A DNA stretch of 64,000 nucleotides from Undibacterium pigrum (GTDB taxonomy: Bacteria > Pseudomonadota > Gammaproteobacteria > Burkholderiales > Burkholderiaceae_D). Within the stretch, counting starts at the first letter, position 1. Every line of letters starts with the position of its first letter. A program made the translations under genes and the position numbers. Below, piece after piece: positions 18,801 to 27,002 of the stretch. The DNA is taken from assembly GCF_003201815.1 (NCBI RefSeq), contig NZ_QJKB01000001.1, forward strand, positions 1,302,001 through 1,366,000, read 5' to 3'. The notes beneath the pieces are model-generated. The model saw nothing but the letters and a program-made list of their open reading frames with translations, did no database searches and had not been told where the DNA came from.

Positions 18801-19595
18801 ATGTCAGCAACTTCCCTCAAAGGCAAAACCGCACTGGTTACAGGTTCTACATCTGGCATAGGATTGGGCATAGCCCGCTCCCTGGCTGCAGAAGGCGCCA
18901 ATATCGTCTTCAATGGTTTTGGCGACAGGCAAGAGATACAAGCCCTGCAAACTGCAGTGGAAAATGAATTTGATGTCAAAACAGCCTATCACAATGCTGA
19001 CATGAGCAAGGCAGCCGAGATTGAAGCAATGATGAACTTCGCCAGCACTACTTTCGGTGGCGTTGATATCCTGGTTAATAATGCTGGCATACAGCATGTG
19101 GCCAATATTGAAGACTTCCCAGTAGAAAAATGGGATGCCATCATTGCCATCAACCTGACCTCCAGCTTCCACACCACCCGCCTGGCCTTGCCTTCCATGA
19201 AGCAAAAAAACTGGGGCCGCATCATCAACCTGGCCTCTGTACATGGACTGGTTGCCTCCGCCCAAAAATCTGCCTATGTGGCAGCCAAACACGGCCTGGT
19301 TGGCTTTACCAAGACCACGGCACTGGAAACGGCTGATACAGGTATTACCTGCAATGCCATTTGCCCGGGCTGGGTGTTGACGCCACTGGTACAAAAACAG
19401 GTGGATGATCGCGCTGCAAAAGAAGGCGTAGACAATGACACAGCAAAAAAACGCCTGCTGGCAGAAAAACAGCCATCCGGTGAATTTGTGACACCAGAGC
19501 AATTAGGTGCACTTGCCGTGTTCTTTTGCAGTGAAGCTGGTAACCAGATACGTGGCGTCGCCTGGAATATGGATGGCGGCTGGGTTGCCCAGTAA
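18801..19595 (+). CDS. bdhA: 3-hydroxybutyrate dehydrogenase (SDR)
   Basis: 264 residues. Classical short-chain dehydrogenase: cofactor motif TGSTSGIG, structural NNAG, catalytic Ser in LASVHG, and YxxxK as YVAAK. The stretches GIQHVANIEDFP and CPGWVLTPLVQKQ are characteristic of D-3-hydroxybutyrate dehydrogenases, which oxidise 3-hydroxybutyrate to acetoacetate with NAD+. The succinyl-CoA:acetoacetate CoA-transferase genes about 1 kb downstream would process acetoacetate, so the pair fits use of PHB-derived 3-hydroxybutyrate. A GGAG ribosome site is 7 bases upstream. Confidence 0.95.
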   Translation: MSATSLKGKTALVTGSTSGIGLGIARSLAAEGANIVFNGFGDRQEIQALQTAVENEFDVKTAYHNADMSKAAEIEAMMNFASTTFGGVDILVNNAGIQHVANIEDFPVEKWDAIIAINLTSSFHTTRLALPSMKQKNWGRIINLASVHGLVASAQKSAYVAAKHGLVGFTKTTALETADTGITCNAICPGWVLTPLVQKQVDDRAAKEGVDNDTAKKRLLAEKQPSGEFVTPEQLGALAVFFCSEAGNQIRGVAWNMDGGWVAQ

Positions 19596-19759
19596 TTCGT
19601 CCAATACACCTGATCATCAAACAGCCAGCTATCTATTCATGAGCCGACAGCTGGTTTGCCACTTGGCTGGACAAAGAAGCGACATTTGCAATCTTTTTGC
19701 TTTCGTCGCTCTTTTTTCGAATGTATAGTGCCATTACATTGTCGAAACGGGAGCCTCTC

Positions 19760-20284
19760 ATGCATATTCTCGCACGCCTTGCTGGCATTTCAGCCATGTT
19801 GATGGCGGCTACGACCAGTCTGGCCGCAGACAGAATGAAACCAGGTCTGTGGGAAATGACGATGAAGTCCGATGCCATGAAGGCCATGCCCCAAATTCCG
19901 CCAGAACAACTGGAAAAGATGAAGCAGATGGGCGTCAAAATACCCGTCATGCAAAATGGTGCGATGACGCATAAGGTCTGCTACACCAAAGAAATGGTAG
20001 AACAGGACAAACCACCTTCCAGCGGACGTGAGCAACAGTGCCAAAGCAAGAACTTCACCCGTTCAGGCAATACCTATACAGGTGATATCGTCTGCGACAT
20101 GCCCGAAATGAAAGGCACAGGCAATGTCAAAGGCAGTTTCAGCCCGGATAGCATGACTTCGGTTTATGATTTCAAGGGCGTTTCTCATAGCAAACCTGTT
20201 AGCCAGCATATGGAAACTACCGGCAGGTGGCTGGGCAATGATTGTGGCGATGTAAAGCCGCCCATGATGCCGCAGAAAAAATAA
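19760..20284 (+). CDS. DUF3617 domain periplasmic protein
   Basis: 174 residues from the ATG at 19760, which has GGGAG 7 bases upstream; an in-frame start 21 codons earlier is less likely. A signal peptide (about 1-20, cut after SLAA) precedes a DUF3617 domain: RMKPGLWEMTMKSD, a Cys-containing middle (VCYTKE, ..EQQCQSKNF, IVCDMPEMKG) and a C-terminal GRWLGNDCGDVKP. Four cysteines suggest disulphides in the periplasm. Function of the family is unknown. The gene ends 69 bases before a bidirectional terminator. Confidence 0.88.
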   Translation: MHILARLAGISAMLMAATTSLAADRMKPGLWEMTMKSDAMKAMPQIPPEQLEKMKQMGVKIPVMQNGAMTHKVCYTKEMVEQDKPPSSGREQQCQSKNFTRSGNTYTGDIVCDMPEMKGTGNVKGSFSPDSMTSVYDFKGVSHSKPVSQHMETTGRWLGNDCGDVKPPMMPQKK

Positions 20285-20352
20285 ATCTCTCTACTTCCCG
20301 GGGCCTTGAGCCAGGCACTAAACACTGAACACTAGACACCATATATCAAACG

Positions 20353-20379
20353 AAAAAGCCGCTATTCAGCGGCTTTTTT
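20353..20379. terminator. Bidirectional intrinsic terminator
   Basis: AAAAAGCCGCT and AGCGGCTTTTTT form an 11-bp stem with a 4-base loop. It separates the converging DUF3617 gene (+) and scoAB operon (-). Confidence 0.93.
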
Positions 20380-20406
20380 GCTTACAGATTGCTTGAATCA
20401 TCCTTA

Positions 20407-21048
20407 TCAGGCAACAGCACTGACATCCAGTGTTGCCTCTGTCTTGGCGATGATTTCTTCCTTGCTGACACCGGTAGCCAATTCAACCAGCTTGAGACCT
20501 GCTGGCGTGACATCAATAACACCAAGATCAGTAATGATGCGATTGACCACACCTACGCCTGTCAAAGGCAGGTTACAAGCCTTCAGTATCTTGTGCGCAT
20601 CACCCTTGGCAACATGTTCCATCAGCACCACGACGCGGCCTACGCCAGCCACCAGGTCCATCGCGCCACCCATGCCCTTGACCATCTTGCCAGGAATCAT
20701 CCAGTTGGCCAGGTCGCCATGTTCACTGACCTGCATCGCACCCAGGATAGCCAAGTTGATTTTGCCACCACGTATCATGGCGAAAGAGTCAGCCGAGCTG
20801 AATATGGATGAACCAGGCAAGGTTGTTACCGTTTGCTTGCCAGCATTGATCATGTCGGGATCAACTTCTTCTTCGGTCGGGAAAGGGCCTATGCCCAGCA
20901 AGCCGTTTTCTGACTGCAACCAGACTTCCATGCCTTGTGGCACATGGTTGGCTACCAGGGTGGGCAAACCTATACCCAGATTGACGTAAAAGCCGTCTTG
21001 CAATTCTTGTGCTGCACGCGCAGCCATTTCATCACGATTCCATGCCAT
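20407..21048 (-). CDS. scoB: 3-oxoacid CoA-transferase subunit B
   Basis: 213 residues. The beta-subunit motif [14 protein letters not shown] carries the glutamate that forms the CoA-thioester intermediate. With ScoA it transfers CoA from succinyl-CoA to acetoacetate, giving acetoacetyl-CoA for thiolase cleavage. It follows scoA by 18 bases in a two-gene minus-strand operon ending at the terminator at 20353-20379. Succinyl-CoA as donor is the usual assignment; an acetyl-CoA-using AtoA cannot be excluded by sequence alone. Confidence 0.94.
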   Translation of the reverse strand: MAWNRDEMAARAAQELQDGFYVNLGIGLPTLVANHVPQGMEVWLQSENGLLGIGPFPTEEEVDPDMINAGKQTVTTLPGSSIFSSADSFAMIRGGKINLAILGAMQVSEHGDLANWMIPGKMVKGMGGAMDLVAGVGRVVVLMEHVAKGDAHKILKACNLPLTGVGVVNRIITDLGVIDVTPAGLKLVELATGVSKEEIIAKTEATLDVSAVA

Positions 21049-21066
21049 GTCTTGTCTCCTGCTATC

Positions 21067-21768
21067 TTAATTCGATGGGCGTACGGTACGCTGTTCTATA
21101 CGTTTTTCTGGTGTAGCATTGACAACGATACGTTGTACAAAAATGCCTGGTGTATGAACTTCATCCGGGTCCAGCTCACCAATTTCTACCAGTACCTCAA
21201 CCTCGACCACCGTGATCTTGCCTGCCATCGCCACATTGGGATTGAAGTTGCGCGCCGTCTTGCGATACACCAGGTTACCGGCCTTGTCAGCCTTCCAGGC
21301 CTTGACCAGGGATACGTCGGATACCAGCGAACGTTCCATCACATATTTTTGGCCATCGAATTCGCGGATTTCCTTGCCATCAGCAACGATGGTGCCTACA
21401 CCAGTCTTGGTGAAGAAAGCCGGGATACCGGCACCGCCAGCGCGCAATTTTTCTGCCAGGGTGCCTTGTGGCGTGAATTCCAGTTCCAGCTCACCAGCCA
21501 GGTATTGGCGTTCGAATTCCTTGTTTTCACCTACATAGGATGAAATCATTTTCTTGATCTGACGGGTCGTCAGCAACTGGCCCAGGCCAAAACCGTCAAC
21601 ACCGGCATTATTTGAAATGGCAGTCAGCTCCTTGACGCCAGAATCGCGCAAGGCAGCAATCAGTGCCTCAGGTATGCCACACAGACCGAAACCGCCCACG
21701 GCGATGGTCTGACCATCCTTGATAATGCCAGCCAGAGCACTGGCTGCGTCAGGATAAACTTTGTCCAT
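21067..21768 (-). CDS. scoA: 3-oxoacid CoA-transferase subunit A
   Basis: 233 residues. Alpha-subunit features are [18 protein letters not shown] near residue 20, [15 protein letters not shown], and [15 protein letters not shown]. It pairs with ScoB to make the heterodimeric CoA-transferase of ketone-body use. A PAS-LuxR regulator gene starts 180 bases away on the opposite strand, making this a divergent regulator-operon pair, and bdhA nearby supplies acetoacetate. Confidence 0.95.
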   Translation of the reverse strand: MDKVYPDAASALAGIIKDGQTIAVGGFGLCGIPEALIAALRDSGVKELTAISNNAGVDGFGLGQLLTTRQIKKMISSYVGENKEFERQYLAGELELEFTPQGTLAEKLRAGGAGIPAFFTKTGVGTIVADGKEIREFDGQKYVMERSLVSDVSLVKAWKADKAGNLVYRKTARNFNPNVAMAGKITVVEVEVLVEIGELDPDEVHTPGIFVQRIVVNATPEKRIEQRTVRPSN

Positions 21769-21948
21769 AATGTCCCCTCTCCAGGTTGTAAATCGATATT
21801 TCTTTTGTCAAATGGCTGCCAACAAAATACAGTGAACAGCCAAGCAAATCATTAGTCTTACAGGATATGATGCTGCGTTATACTGCGCAATACCGTAAAA
21901 ATACGCCTTTACTGCATCAACAACATTAATGTCAGCGGATCATTGGAA

Positions 21949-22509
21949 ATGAATGTCGTACAGCCCATCGATTTTGAATCCATATTTCAACATGCGCCTG
22001 TCGGTATGTGCGTGTCACAAAACCGTATTATCCATGCCTGCAATGATGATCTGGCTAAAATGTTTGGCTATCAAAAAGATGAATTGCTGGGCCAGTCATT
22101 TTTGGTGCTCTACCCCAGCCCCGATGAATTTGAGCGTACCGGCGCACGCATCACTCCCATCATGAATGCCAAAGGCTATTACTCTGATGAACGCATCATG
22201 AAGCGCGCCAATCAGGACCTGTTCTGGTGCCATGTTTCTGGCCGTGGCCTGAACAAGGACAACCCGCATGCCGCCGGCATCTGGACTTTTGAAGACCTGA
22301 GCTCCAAACGCCCTGTCACTGCCGAATTGACGCCGCGTGAGCGCGAAATTGCTGCTCTGCTGGTGGAGGGCAAGACCAGCAAGCTGATCGCCCGCCAGAT
22401 TGACCTCAGCCCACGAACCGTGGAAATGCACAGGGCCAAACTCATGCGCAAGTTTAATTCAGCGACTTCCAGCGAACTGGTGCATAAGCTGCTGGGCATC
22501 ATGCGTTGA
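21949..22509 (+). CDS. PAS-LuxR transcriptional regulator divergent from scoAB
   Basis: 186 residues from ATG at 21949 (a TTG two codons earlier is also possible). N-terminal PAS fold (about 8-115; FQHAPVGMCVSQNRIIHACND, positions about 13-33, and FWCHVSGRGLN) followed by a LuxR/GerE helix-turn-helix (LTPREREIAALLVEGKTSKLIARQ, then SPRTVEMHRAKLMRKF). It has no receiver domain, so the PAS domain probably senses a small ligand directly. Head-to-head arrangement with scoA suggests control of acetoacetate use; this is inference. Confidence 0.88.
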   Translation: MNVVQPIDFESIFQHAPVGMCVSQNRIIHACNDDLAKMFGYQKDELLGQSFLVLYPSPDEFERTGARITPIMNAKGYYSDERIMKRANQDLFWCHVSGRGLNKDNPHAAGIWTFEDLSSKRPVTAELTPREREIAALLVEGKTSKLIARQIDLSPRTVEMHRAKLMRKFNSATSSELVHKLLGIMR

Positions 22510-22549
22510 GCGGCGCAACAAACGATATCAGACTTGCCAGGCTTTGAAC

Positions 22550-23011
22550 TTAAACCTTTACGGCCCTGGGTCTACGTTTTGCAACTTTGATTTCACTGAG
22601 TTTTTGCTTGATCGCTTCAGGCAAGACTTCAGATTTGCCGGTCTCGGCTGACACCCAGACAACTTTGGCCCCGCCTTCTGCATACAGGGCATAGCCATCA
22701 CCGACTGAACGCATTTCCTGTATGGTTTCAAAACTGCTGCGACCCGCTGCGCCGATATAGGTACACACTTCCACCTGCCCCGGATACTTCAGAGGCTTCT
22801 TGAAAGTGCAATAGGCATTGACGATGACAGGGCCATTACCTTTTTCATCCGGCAGACAACCCATCATACTGAGCCACTCAATACGCGCCTGCTCCATATA
22901 GCGAAAATACACGGTATTGTTGACATGGCCCATGGCATCCATATCGCCCCACCTGATAGGAATGGTGACGGTATAGACCAGCTTCTTTTCCGTAACCTTA
23001 TTTTCTATCAT
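22550..23011 (-). CDS. Acyl-CoA thioesterase, 4HBT hotdog family
   Basis: 153 residues. The 4HBT hotdog signature is clear: RWGDMDAMGHVNNTVYFRY with the catalytic Asp and the following helix MEQARIEWL. It should hydrolyse an acyl-CoA; chain length is unknown. Its start overlaps the stop of the upstream SDR gene by 4 bases (ATGA), indicating translational coupling and related roles in acyl-CoA or fatty-acid metabolism. The tail is basic (KVAKRRPRAVKV). Confidence 0.92.
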   Translation of the reverse strand: MIENKVTEKKLVYTVTIPIRWGDMDAMGHVNNTVYFRYMEQARIEWLSMMGCLPDEKGNGPVIVNAYCTFKKPLKYPGQVEVCTYIGAAGRSSFETIQEMRSVGDGYALYAEGGAKVVWVSAETGKSEVLPEAIKQKLSEIKVAKRRPRAVKV

Positions 23012-23784
23012 TGCACGCTCATGCCATCGTCTGCAGTCACAATCGCGCCGTTCAGGAAACGTGATTCTTCGGCTGCCAGCAAAAGCAGCAGGCCATCCAG
23101 GTCTTCTGGCGTGCCTACGCGTTTCCTTGGCAGCATATCGACCAATTTTTGGCCTGCATCTGTAGAAAAATAATCGGAATTGATTTCAGTTGAAATATAG
23201 CCGGGGCAAATCGCATTGACGTTGATGCCATACTTGCCCCACTCCACTGCCATGGACTTGGTCATATGCACGACCGCAGCCTTGCTCATGCAATAAATAC
23301 CTATCTGCGGCAAAATACGCAAACCAGCTACTGAAGCGATATTGATGATGCGATGCTGTTTTTTAGGGTCGCCCTTGTGACGGGCAATCATGCGCTTGGC
23401 AGCTTCCTGCGCCACAAAGAAAGCACCACGCTGGTTAGTGTCCATGACATAGGCATAATCGTCCGGCGTGACATCGACCAGGCGTTGCGTGGTTGATACA
23501 CCAGAATTATTAATCAGGATGTCGATAGGACCCGCCTCAGTCTCAGCATGGGCAATCGCCGACTTGATGCTGCCATAATCGGTTACGTCCAGGGCCACCA
23601 CGTGGGCCGCACCACCTTCAGATTCAATCTCGGCACGCAATTCTTTGAGCCTATCTATACGGCGCGAAGCCAGTACAACTTGCGCGCCCGCCTGTGCCAG
23701 GACTTTTGCGAAACGCGCACCAAGGCCACTGGAAGCACCAGTAACCAGTGCAATCTTGCCTTCGAAATTGACTTCTATGCCCAT
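23008..23784 (-). CDS. SDR-family oxidoreductase
   Basis: 258 residues from ATG at 23784, which has GGAG 6 bases upstream; a GTG four codons earlier is weaker. Classical SDR: TGASSGLG cofactor motif, NNSG, catalytic Ser in NIASVAG and YCMSK active site. FabG-like or 3-hydroxyacyl-CoA dehydrogenase-like; the overlap with the thioesterase gene and the ETF-QO gene on the other side point to acyl-CoA metabolism. The exact substrate cannot be told. Confidence 0.9.
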   Translation of the reverse strand: MGIEVNFEGKIALVTGASSGLGARFAKVLAQAGAQVVLASRRIDRLKELRAEIESEGGAAHVVALDVTDYGSIKSAIAHAETEAGPIDILINNSGVSTTQRLVDVTPDDYAYVMDTNQRGAFFVAQEAAKRMIARHKGDPKKQHRIINIASVAGLRILPQIGIYCMSKAAVVHMTKSMAVEWGKYGINVNAICPGYISTEINSDYFSTDAGQKLVDMLPRKRVGTPEDLDGLLLLLAAEESRFLNGAIVTADDGMSVQ

Positions 23785-24085
23785 CTGATTCTCCACTAAT
23801 AATTTGAATAAGCGTACTACTTTCTCTACCGCTATGATGACATACTGATTATGCTTGTGTTGTATGGATTTGAATTACTTGAAGATTTTTGCAGAAATTT
23901 TCATGTCATTTCACATGATCTTGATGCACACCAAAGTTGGCTCTGCGATAATTCTGAGTATTTTATACACCCACAACAATAAAAATTCGAGCATACCCTC
24001 GCTTGCGCAATACACACACAGCAGATAACATGCTGACAGCAAATAAGCACGCTCGTTCGAAAATCTTCAGAAAGTGAAAATAGCC
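23785..24085. other. Divergent intergenic region, SDR versus ETF-QO
   Basis: About 300 bases, AT-rich, separating two divergent genes. It must hold both promoters. I see no long inverted repeat, terminator or convincing small ORF in it. Confidence 0.6.
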
Positions 24086-25750
24086 ATGACACAAAGCATA
24101 CTTGAACAGTACGGTCCTCGCGACGCAATGGAATATGACGTCGTCGTCGTCGGTGGTGGACCCGCTGGCCTGTCAGCAGCCATCAAGCTGAAGCAACTTG
24201 CAGCAGAAAAAGGCACGGAGGTGTCTGTTTGCGTACTGGAAAAAGGCGGTGAACCTGGTGCGCATATCCTGTCTGGCGCAGTCATGGACCCAAAAGCCCT
24301 GACCGAACTCTTTCCTAACTGGAAGGAAATGGGCGCCCCCCTGAACACTGAAGTGACAGAAGACCGCGTCCTGGTATTGACAGAGAAAAGTGCCATCCGC
24401 ACACCTAACTGGATGCTGCCAGCCTGTTTCGAAAATCATGGCAACTACATCGTTTCGCTGGCAAATGTCACGCGCTGGCTGGGTCAGCAGGCTGAAGCAC
24501 TGGGTGTGGAAGTATTCCCTGGCTTTGCCGCTGCCGAAGTCTTGTATAACGATGATGGCTCAGTCAAAGGCGTGGCGACTGGCAATATGGGCGTAGATCG
24601 CCATGGCCAACCGTCCTCCTCCTTCCAGCTCGGTATGGAACTGCATGCGAAATACACCCTGTTTGCAGAAGGCGCACGCGGCCATCTGGGCAAACAAGTC
24701 ATCGCCAAATACGATTTGAGCAAGGGCAAAGATCCGCAGTCCTATGGCATAGGCATCAAGGAATTGTGGGAAATCGATCCAAAACAACATAAGCCCGGCC
24801 TGGTCGTGCACACCACCGGCTGGCCATTGATGGATCAGTACAGTGGCTCTTTCCTGTATCACCTGGAAGATAATCTGGTGGCAGTCGGCTACGTGGTTGG
24901 TCTGGCGTATGAAAACCCTTATCTGTCTCCTTACGAAGAATTCCAGCGCTTCAAGACCCACCCTTCCATCCGCACTTTCTTTGAAGGCGGCAAACGTATT
25001 TCTTATGGTGCGCGTGCGATTACTGCCGGTGGCTTGCAATCCCTGCCCAAGCTGGTGTTCCCGGGTGGCGCATTGATAGGCTGTGATGCTGGCTTCCTCA
25101 ACATGAGCCGCATCAAGGGTAGCCACGCTGCAATCAAGACCGGCATGCTGGCTGCAACGGCGGCCTTTGAGGCAGTATCAGCCAACCGCCAGCATGATGA
25201 ACTGAGCGCTTATTCAACAGCGTTTGAACAATCCTGGCTGCATGAAGAGTTATATACTGCCCGCAACGTCAAACCCTTGCTCAAGCGCGGCACTTATGGT
25301 TCACCACTGGTATGGCTGGATCAGGTGGTTTTGCGCGGCAAGGCACCGTGGACTCTGCATCACAGCAAGGCTGACCATGAATGCCTGCGCCCTGCTTCTG
25401 AATGCAAGCCTATTGTCTATCCAAAACCGGATGGCAAGCTGACATTTGACCGCCTGTCGTCGGTATTCATCTCGAATACCAACCATGCAGAAGACCAGCC
25501 CATACATCTGACCTTAAAAAATGCCGATGTGCCAGTGTCTGTCAACCTTGCAAAATTTGCAGGACCAGAAGCACGTTATTGCCCGGCAGGCGTGTATGAG
25601 TTCGTGAAGACAGAAGAAGGTGCAGACCGCCTGCAAATCAATGCGCAGAACTGCGTGCATTGCAAGACTTGCGATATCAAGGACCCGACGCAGAATATTG
25701 TCTGGGTGACGCCTGAAGGTGGTGGAGGACCCAATTATCCAAACATGTAG
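24086..25750 (+). CDS. Electron-transfer flavoprotein-ubiquinone oxidoreductase
   Basis: 554 residues from ATG at 24086 (a GTG four codons earlier is possible). FAD-binding VVVVGGGPAGLSAAIKL at the start, a ubiquinone-binding and membrane-associated middle, and a C-terminal [4Fe-4S] domain with Cys in RYCPAGVYE and NCVHCKTCDIKDP. It takes electrons from ETF, reduced by acyl-CoA dehydrogenases, and passes them to ubiquinone at the inner membrane. The length matches bacterial ETF-QO. Neighbouring acyl-CoA genes agree with a role in fatty-acid or amino-acid oxidation. Confidence 0.96.
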   Translation: MTQSILEQYGPRDAMEYDVVVVGGGPAGLSAAIKLKQLAAEKGTEVSVCVLEKGGEPGAHILSGAVMDPKALTELFPNWKEMGAPLNTEVTEDRVLVLTEKSAIRTPNWMLPACFENHGNYIVSLANVTRWLGQQAEALGVEVFPGFAAAEVLYNDDGSVKGVATGNMGVDRHGQPSSSFQLGMELHAKYTLFAEGARGHLGKQVIAKYDLSKGKDPQSYGIGIKELWEIDPKQHKPGLVVHTTGWPLMDQYSGSFLYHLEDNLVAVGYVVGLAYENPYLSPYEEFQRFKTHPSIRTFFEGGKRISYGARAITAGGLQSLPKLVFPGGALIGCDAGFLNMSRIKGSHAAIKTGMLAATAAFEAVSANRQHDELSAYSTAFEQSWLHEELYTARNVKPLLKRGTYGSPLVWLDQVVLRGKAPWTLHHSKADHECLRPASECKPIVYPKPDGKLTFDRLSSVFISNTNHAEDQPIHLTLKNADVPVSVNLAKFAGPEARYCPAGVYEFVKTEEGADRLQINAQNCVHCKTCDIKDPTQNIVWVTPEGGGGPNYPNM

Positions 25751-25752
25751 TC

Positions 25753-25871
25753 GAAGTTCTGATTAAGCTACTGCGCAGTGCGATTTTGAGCCTGCGATGC
25801 TCGTCGTACGTATGTACGACTGCGCTTCTTAACTCAAACTAGCCCTGCTCGCTACGCTTACTCAGAACTTC
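25753..25871. repeat. 119-bp imperfect palindrome, REP-like intergenic element
   Basis: Outer arms GAAGTTCTGA and TCAGAACTTC are perfect inverted repeats; the centre is GTCGTAC-GTAT-GTACGAC. Intermediate blocks TTTTGAG/CTCAAA also face each other. It starts 3 bases after the ETF-QO stop. On the minus strand its core (AAGCGCAGTCGTAC, then GTACGACGAGCAT) matches the core of the 155-bp palindrome at 57918-58072, so both belong to one repeat family. Confidence 0.75.
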
Positions 25872-25906
25872 TTGACATATTAATGTCGGGAATGAGTTTC
25901 TAATGC

Positions 25907-25932
25907 AAAAAGCCGCTAATTAGCGGCTTTTT
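25907..25932. terminator. Intrinsic terminator ending the nuo transcript
   Basis: AAAAAGCCGCTA and TAGCGGCTTTTT pair over 12 bp with a 2-base centre, so the effective loop is wider. It lies 34 bases past the Nudix stop codon on the minus strand and can also stop the converging ETF-QO gene. Confidence 0.92.
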
Positions 25933-25965
25933 CGTTTTCAAGATTTCTACGACTTCAAGTTTTAA

Positions 25966-26532
25966 TCACCACTTACCAGCCAGGATTTTCTCCAGCCAGA
26001 ATGTGCCTATGACGGTTTTTACGTCAGTGATCTGGCCGGATTTAATCCAGTCCAGCATTTCTGGCAGCGTGGCAGTGAATACTTCGAGGAATTCTTCTTC
26101 ATCCAGGGCGGCCTGCCCTGCTGTCAGGCCTTTGGCCAGGTAGATGTCCAGATGCTCGTCTGAATAAGCGATGGCATTGTGTATGGTGCAGATGAAAGAC
26201 CAGTCACTGGCTGTATAGCCGGTTTCCTCGCGCAGCTCGCGCTGGGCGCACAGCAAGGGATCTTCACCCACATCTATTTTACCAGCGGGGAATTCTATGA
26301 AGACTTGGTGCAAGGGATAACGGAACTGTTTTTCCAGCAGAATGCGGCCATCATCAAACAAGGGGATGATGACGACGGCTCCCGGATGACGTATGTATTC
26401 ACGTGTGGCAGTCTGCCCATCCGGCAAGGACACGACATCCTTATCAACCTTCAGAAAACTGCCTTCATACACCAGCTCGCTGCTGATCTTGTTTTCTCGC
26501 AGATCCAGCTTGCTGGTGATTTTTTCAGCCAT
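25966..26532 (-). CDS. Nudix hydrolase, ADP-ribose pyrophosphatase-like
   Basis: 188 residues. The Nudix box is complete: G-x5-E-x7-REUxEExGU appears as GEDPLLCAQRELREETGY at about residues 87-104. The upstream part (RHPGAVVIIPLF, LEKQFRYPLHQVFIEFPAGKI) is typical of the NudF/ADP-ribose pyrophosphatase group, which cleaves ADP-ribose to AMP and ribose-5-phosphate. It overlaps the DUF2818 gene by 8 bases and is the last gene of the nuo operon. Confidence 0.92.
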   Translation of the reverse strand: MAEKITSKLDLRENKISSELVYEGSFLKVDKDVVSLPDGQTATREYIRHPGAVVIIPLFDDGRILLEKQFRYPLHQVFIEFPAGKIDVGEDPLLCAQRELREETGYTASDWSFICTIHNAIAYSDEHLDIYLAKGLTAGQAALDEEEFLEVFTATLPEMLDWIKSGQITDVKTVIGTFWLEKILAGKW

Positions 26533-26992
26533 GACTGCGCTTCAGGTAGCGATACACAAAACCGGGAAATGCCAATACCAGGAACAGACAGGCATTGATG
26601 GCATAAAACTCCCAGCCTTGTGGAAAGCGATTGCCTGCTGCAGATTCCAGGACAGCAGCAATCCCGCCGACACAGAAATACAGGATGATGAGCTCGAAAA
26701 GGCGCAGCCACAAGGATTTCAGCGGTGCGCCAGCACGATCCGCAGAGGCTTCAATATCACGGGATTTTTCCAGCGAACCATCACTGGAAGAAAAAACCAA
26801 TCCACTTGCGCTTATATCCACAGCAGGAAAATCTGTTTTTACCCTGTTCTTTGAGGCGTCAGAGAAAATTGATTTAATGAATGAGAAGTGATGCAAAGAG
26901 ATGATCGCAAAGCAACGCTCATTCAAAAAAGGCAGGTTGGCAGCGAAAACTGCCAACACAATGATCAACCAGATAGAAGCTGAATTACCCAC
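26525..26992 (-). CDS. DUF2818 membrane protein with an internal insertion
   Basis: 155 residues. The first 32 (MGNSASIWLIIVLAVFAANLP...) and last about 63 (PLKSLWLRLFELIILYF, ...YRYLKRSHG) match the DUF2818 family, short two- to three-helix membrane proteins encoded right after nuoN in betaproteobacteria. Between them lie about 55 polar residues (about 35-90, including DASKNRVKTDFPAVD and SSSDGSLEKSRDIEASAD) that I do not recognise in the family, making the protein about half again its usual length as I remember it. Role unknown; perhaps complex I assembly or membrane association. Confidence 0.85.
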   Translation of the reverse strand: MGNSASIWLIIVLAVFAANLPFLNERCFAIISLHHFSFIKSIFSDASKNRVKTDFPAVDISASGLVFSSSDGSLEKSRDIEASADRAGAPLKSLWLRLFELIILYFCVGGIAAVLESAAGNRFPQGWEFYAINACLFLVLAFPGFVYRYLKRSHG

Positions 26993-27002
26993 TGTAACCG
27001 TA

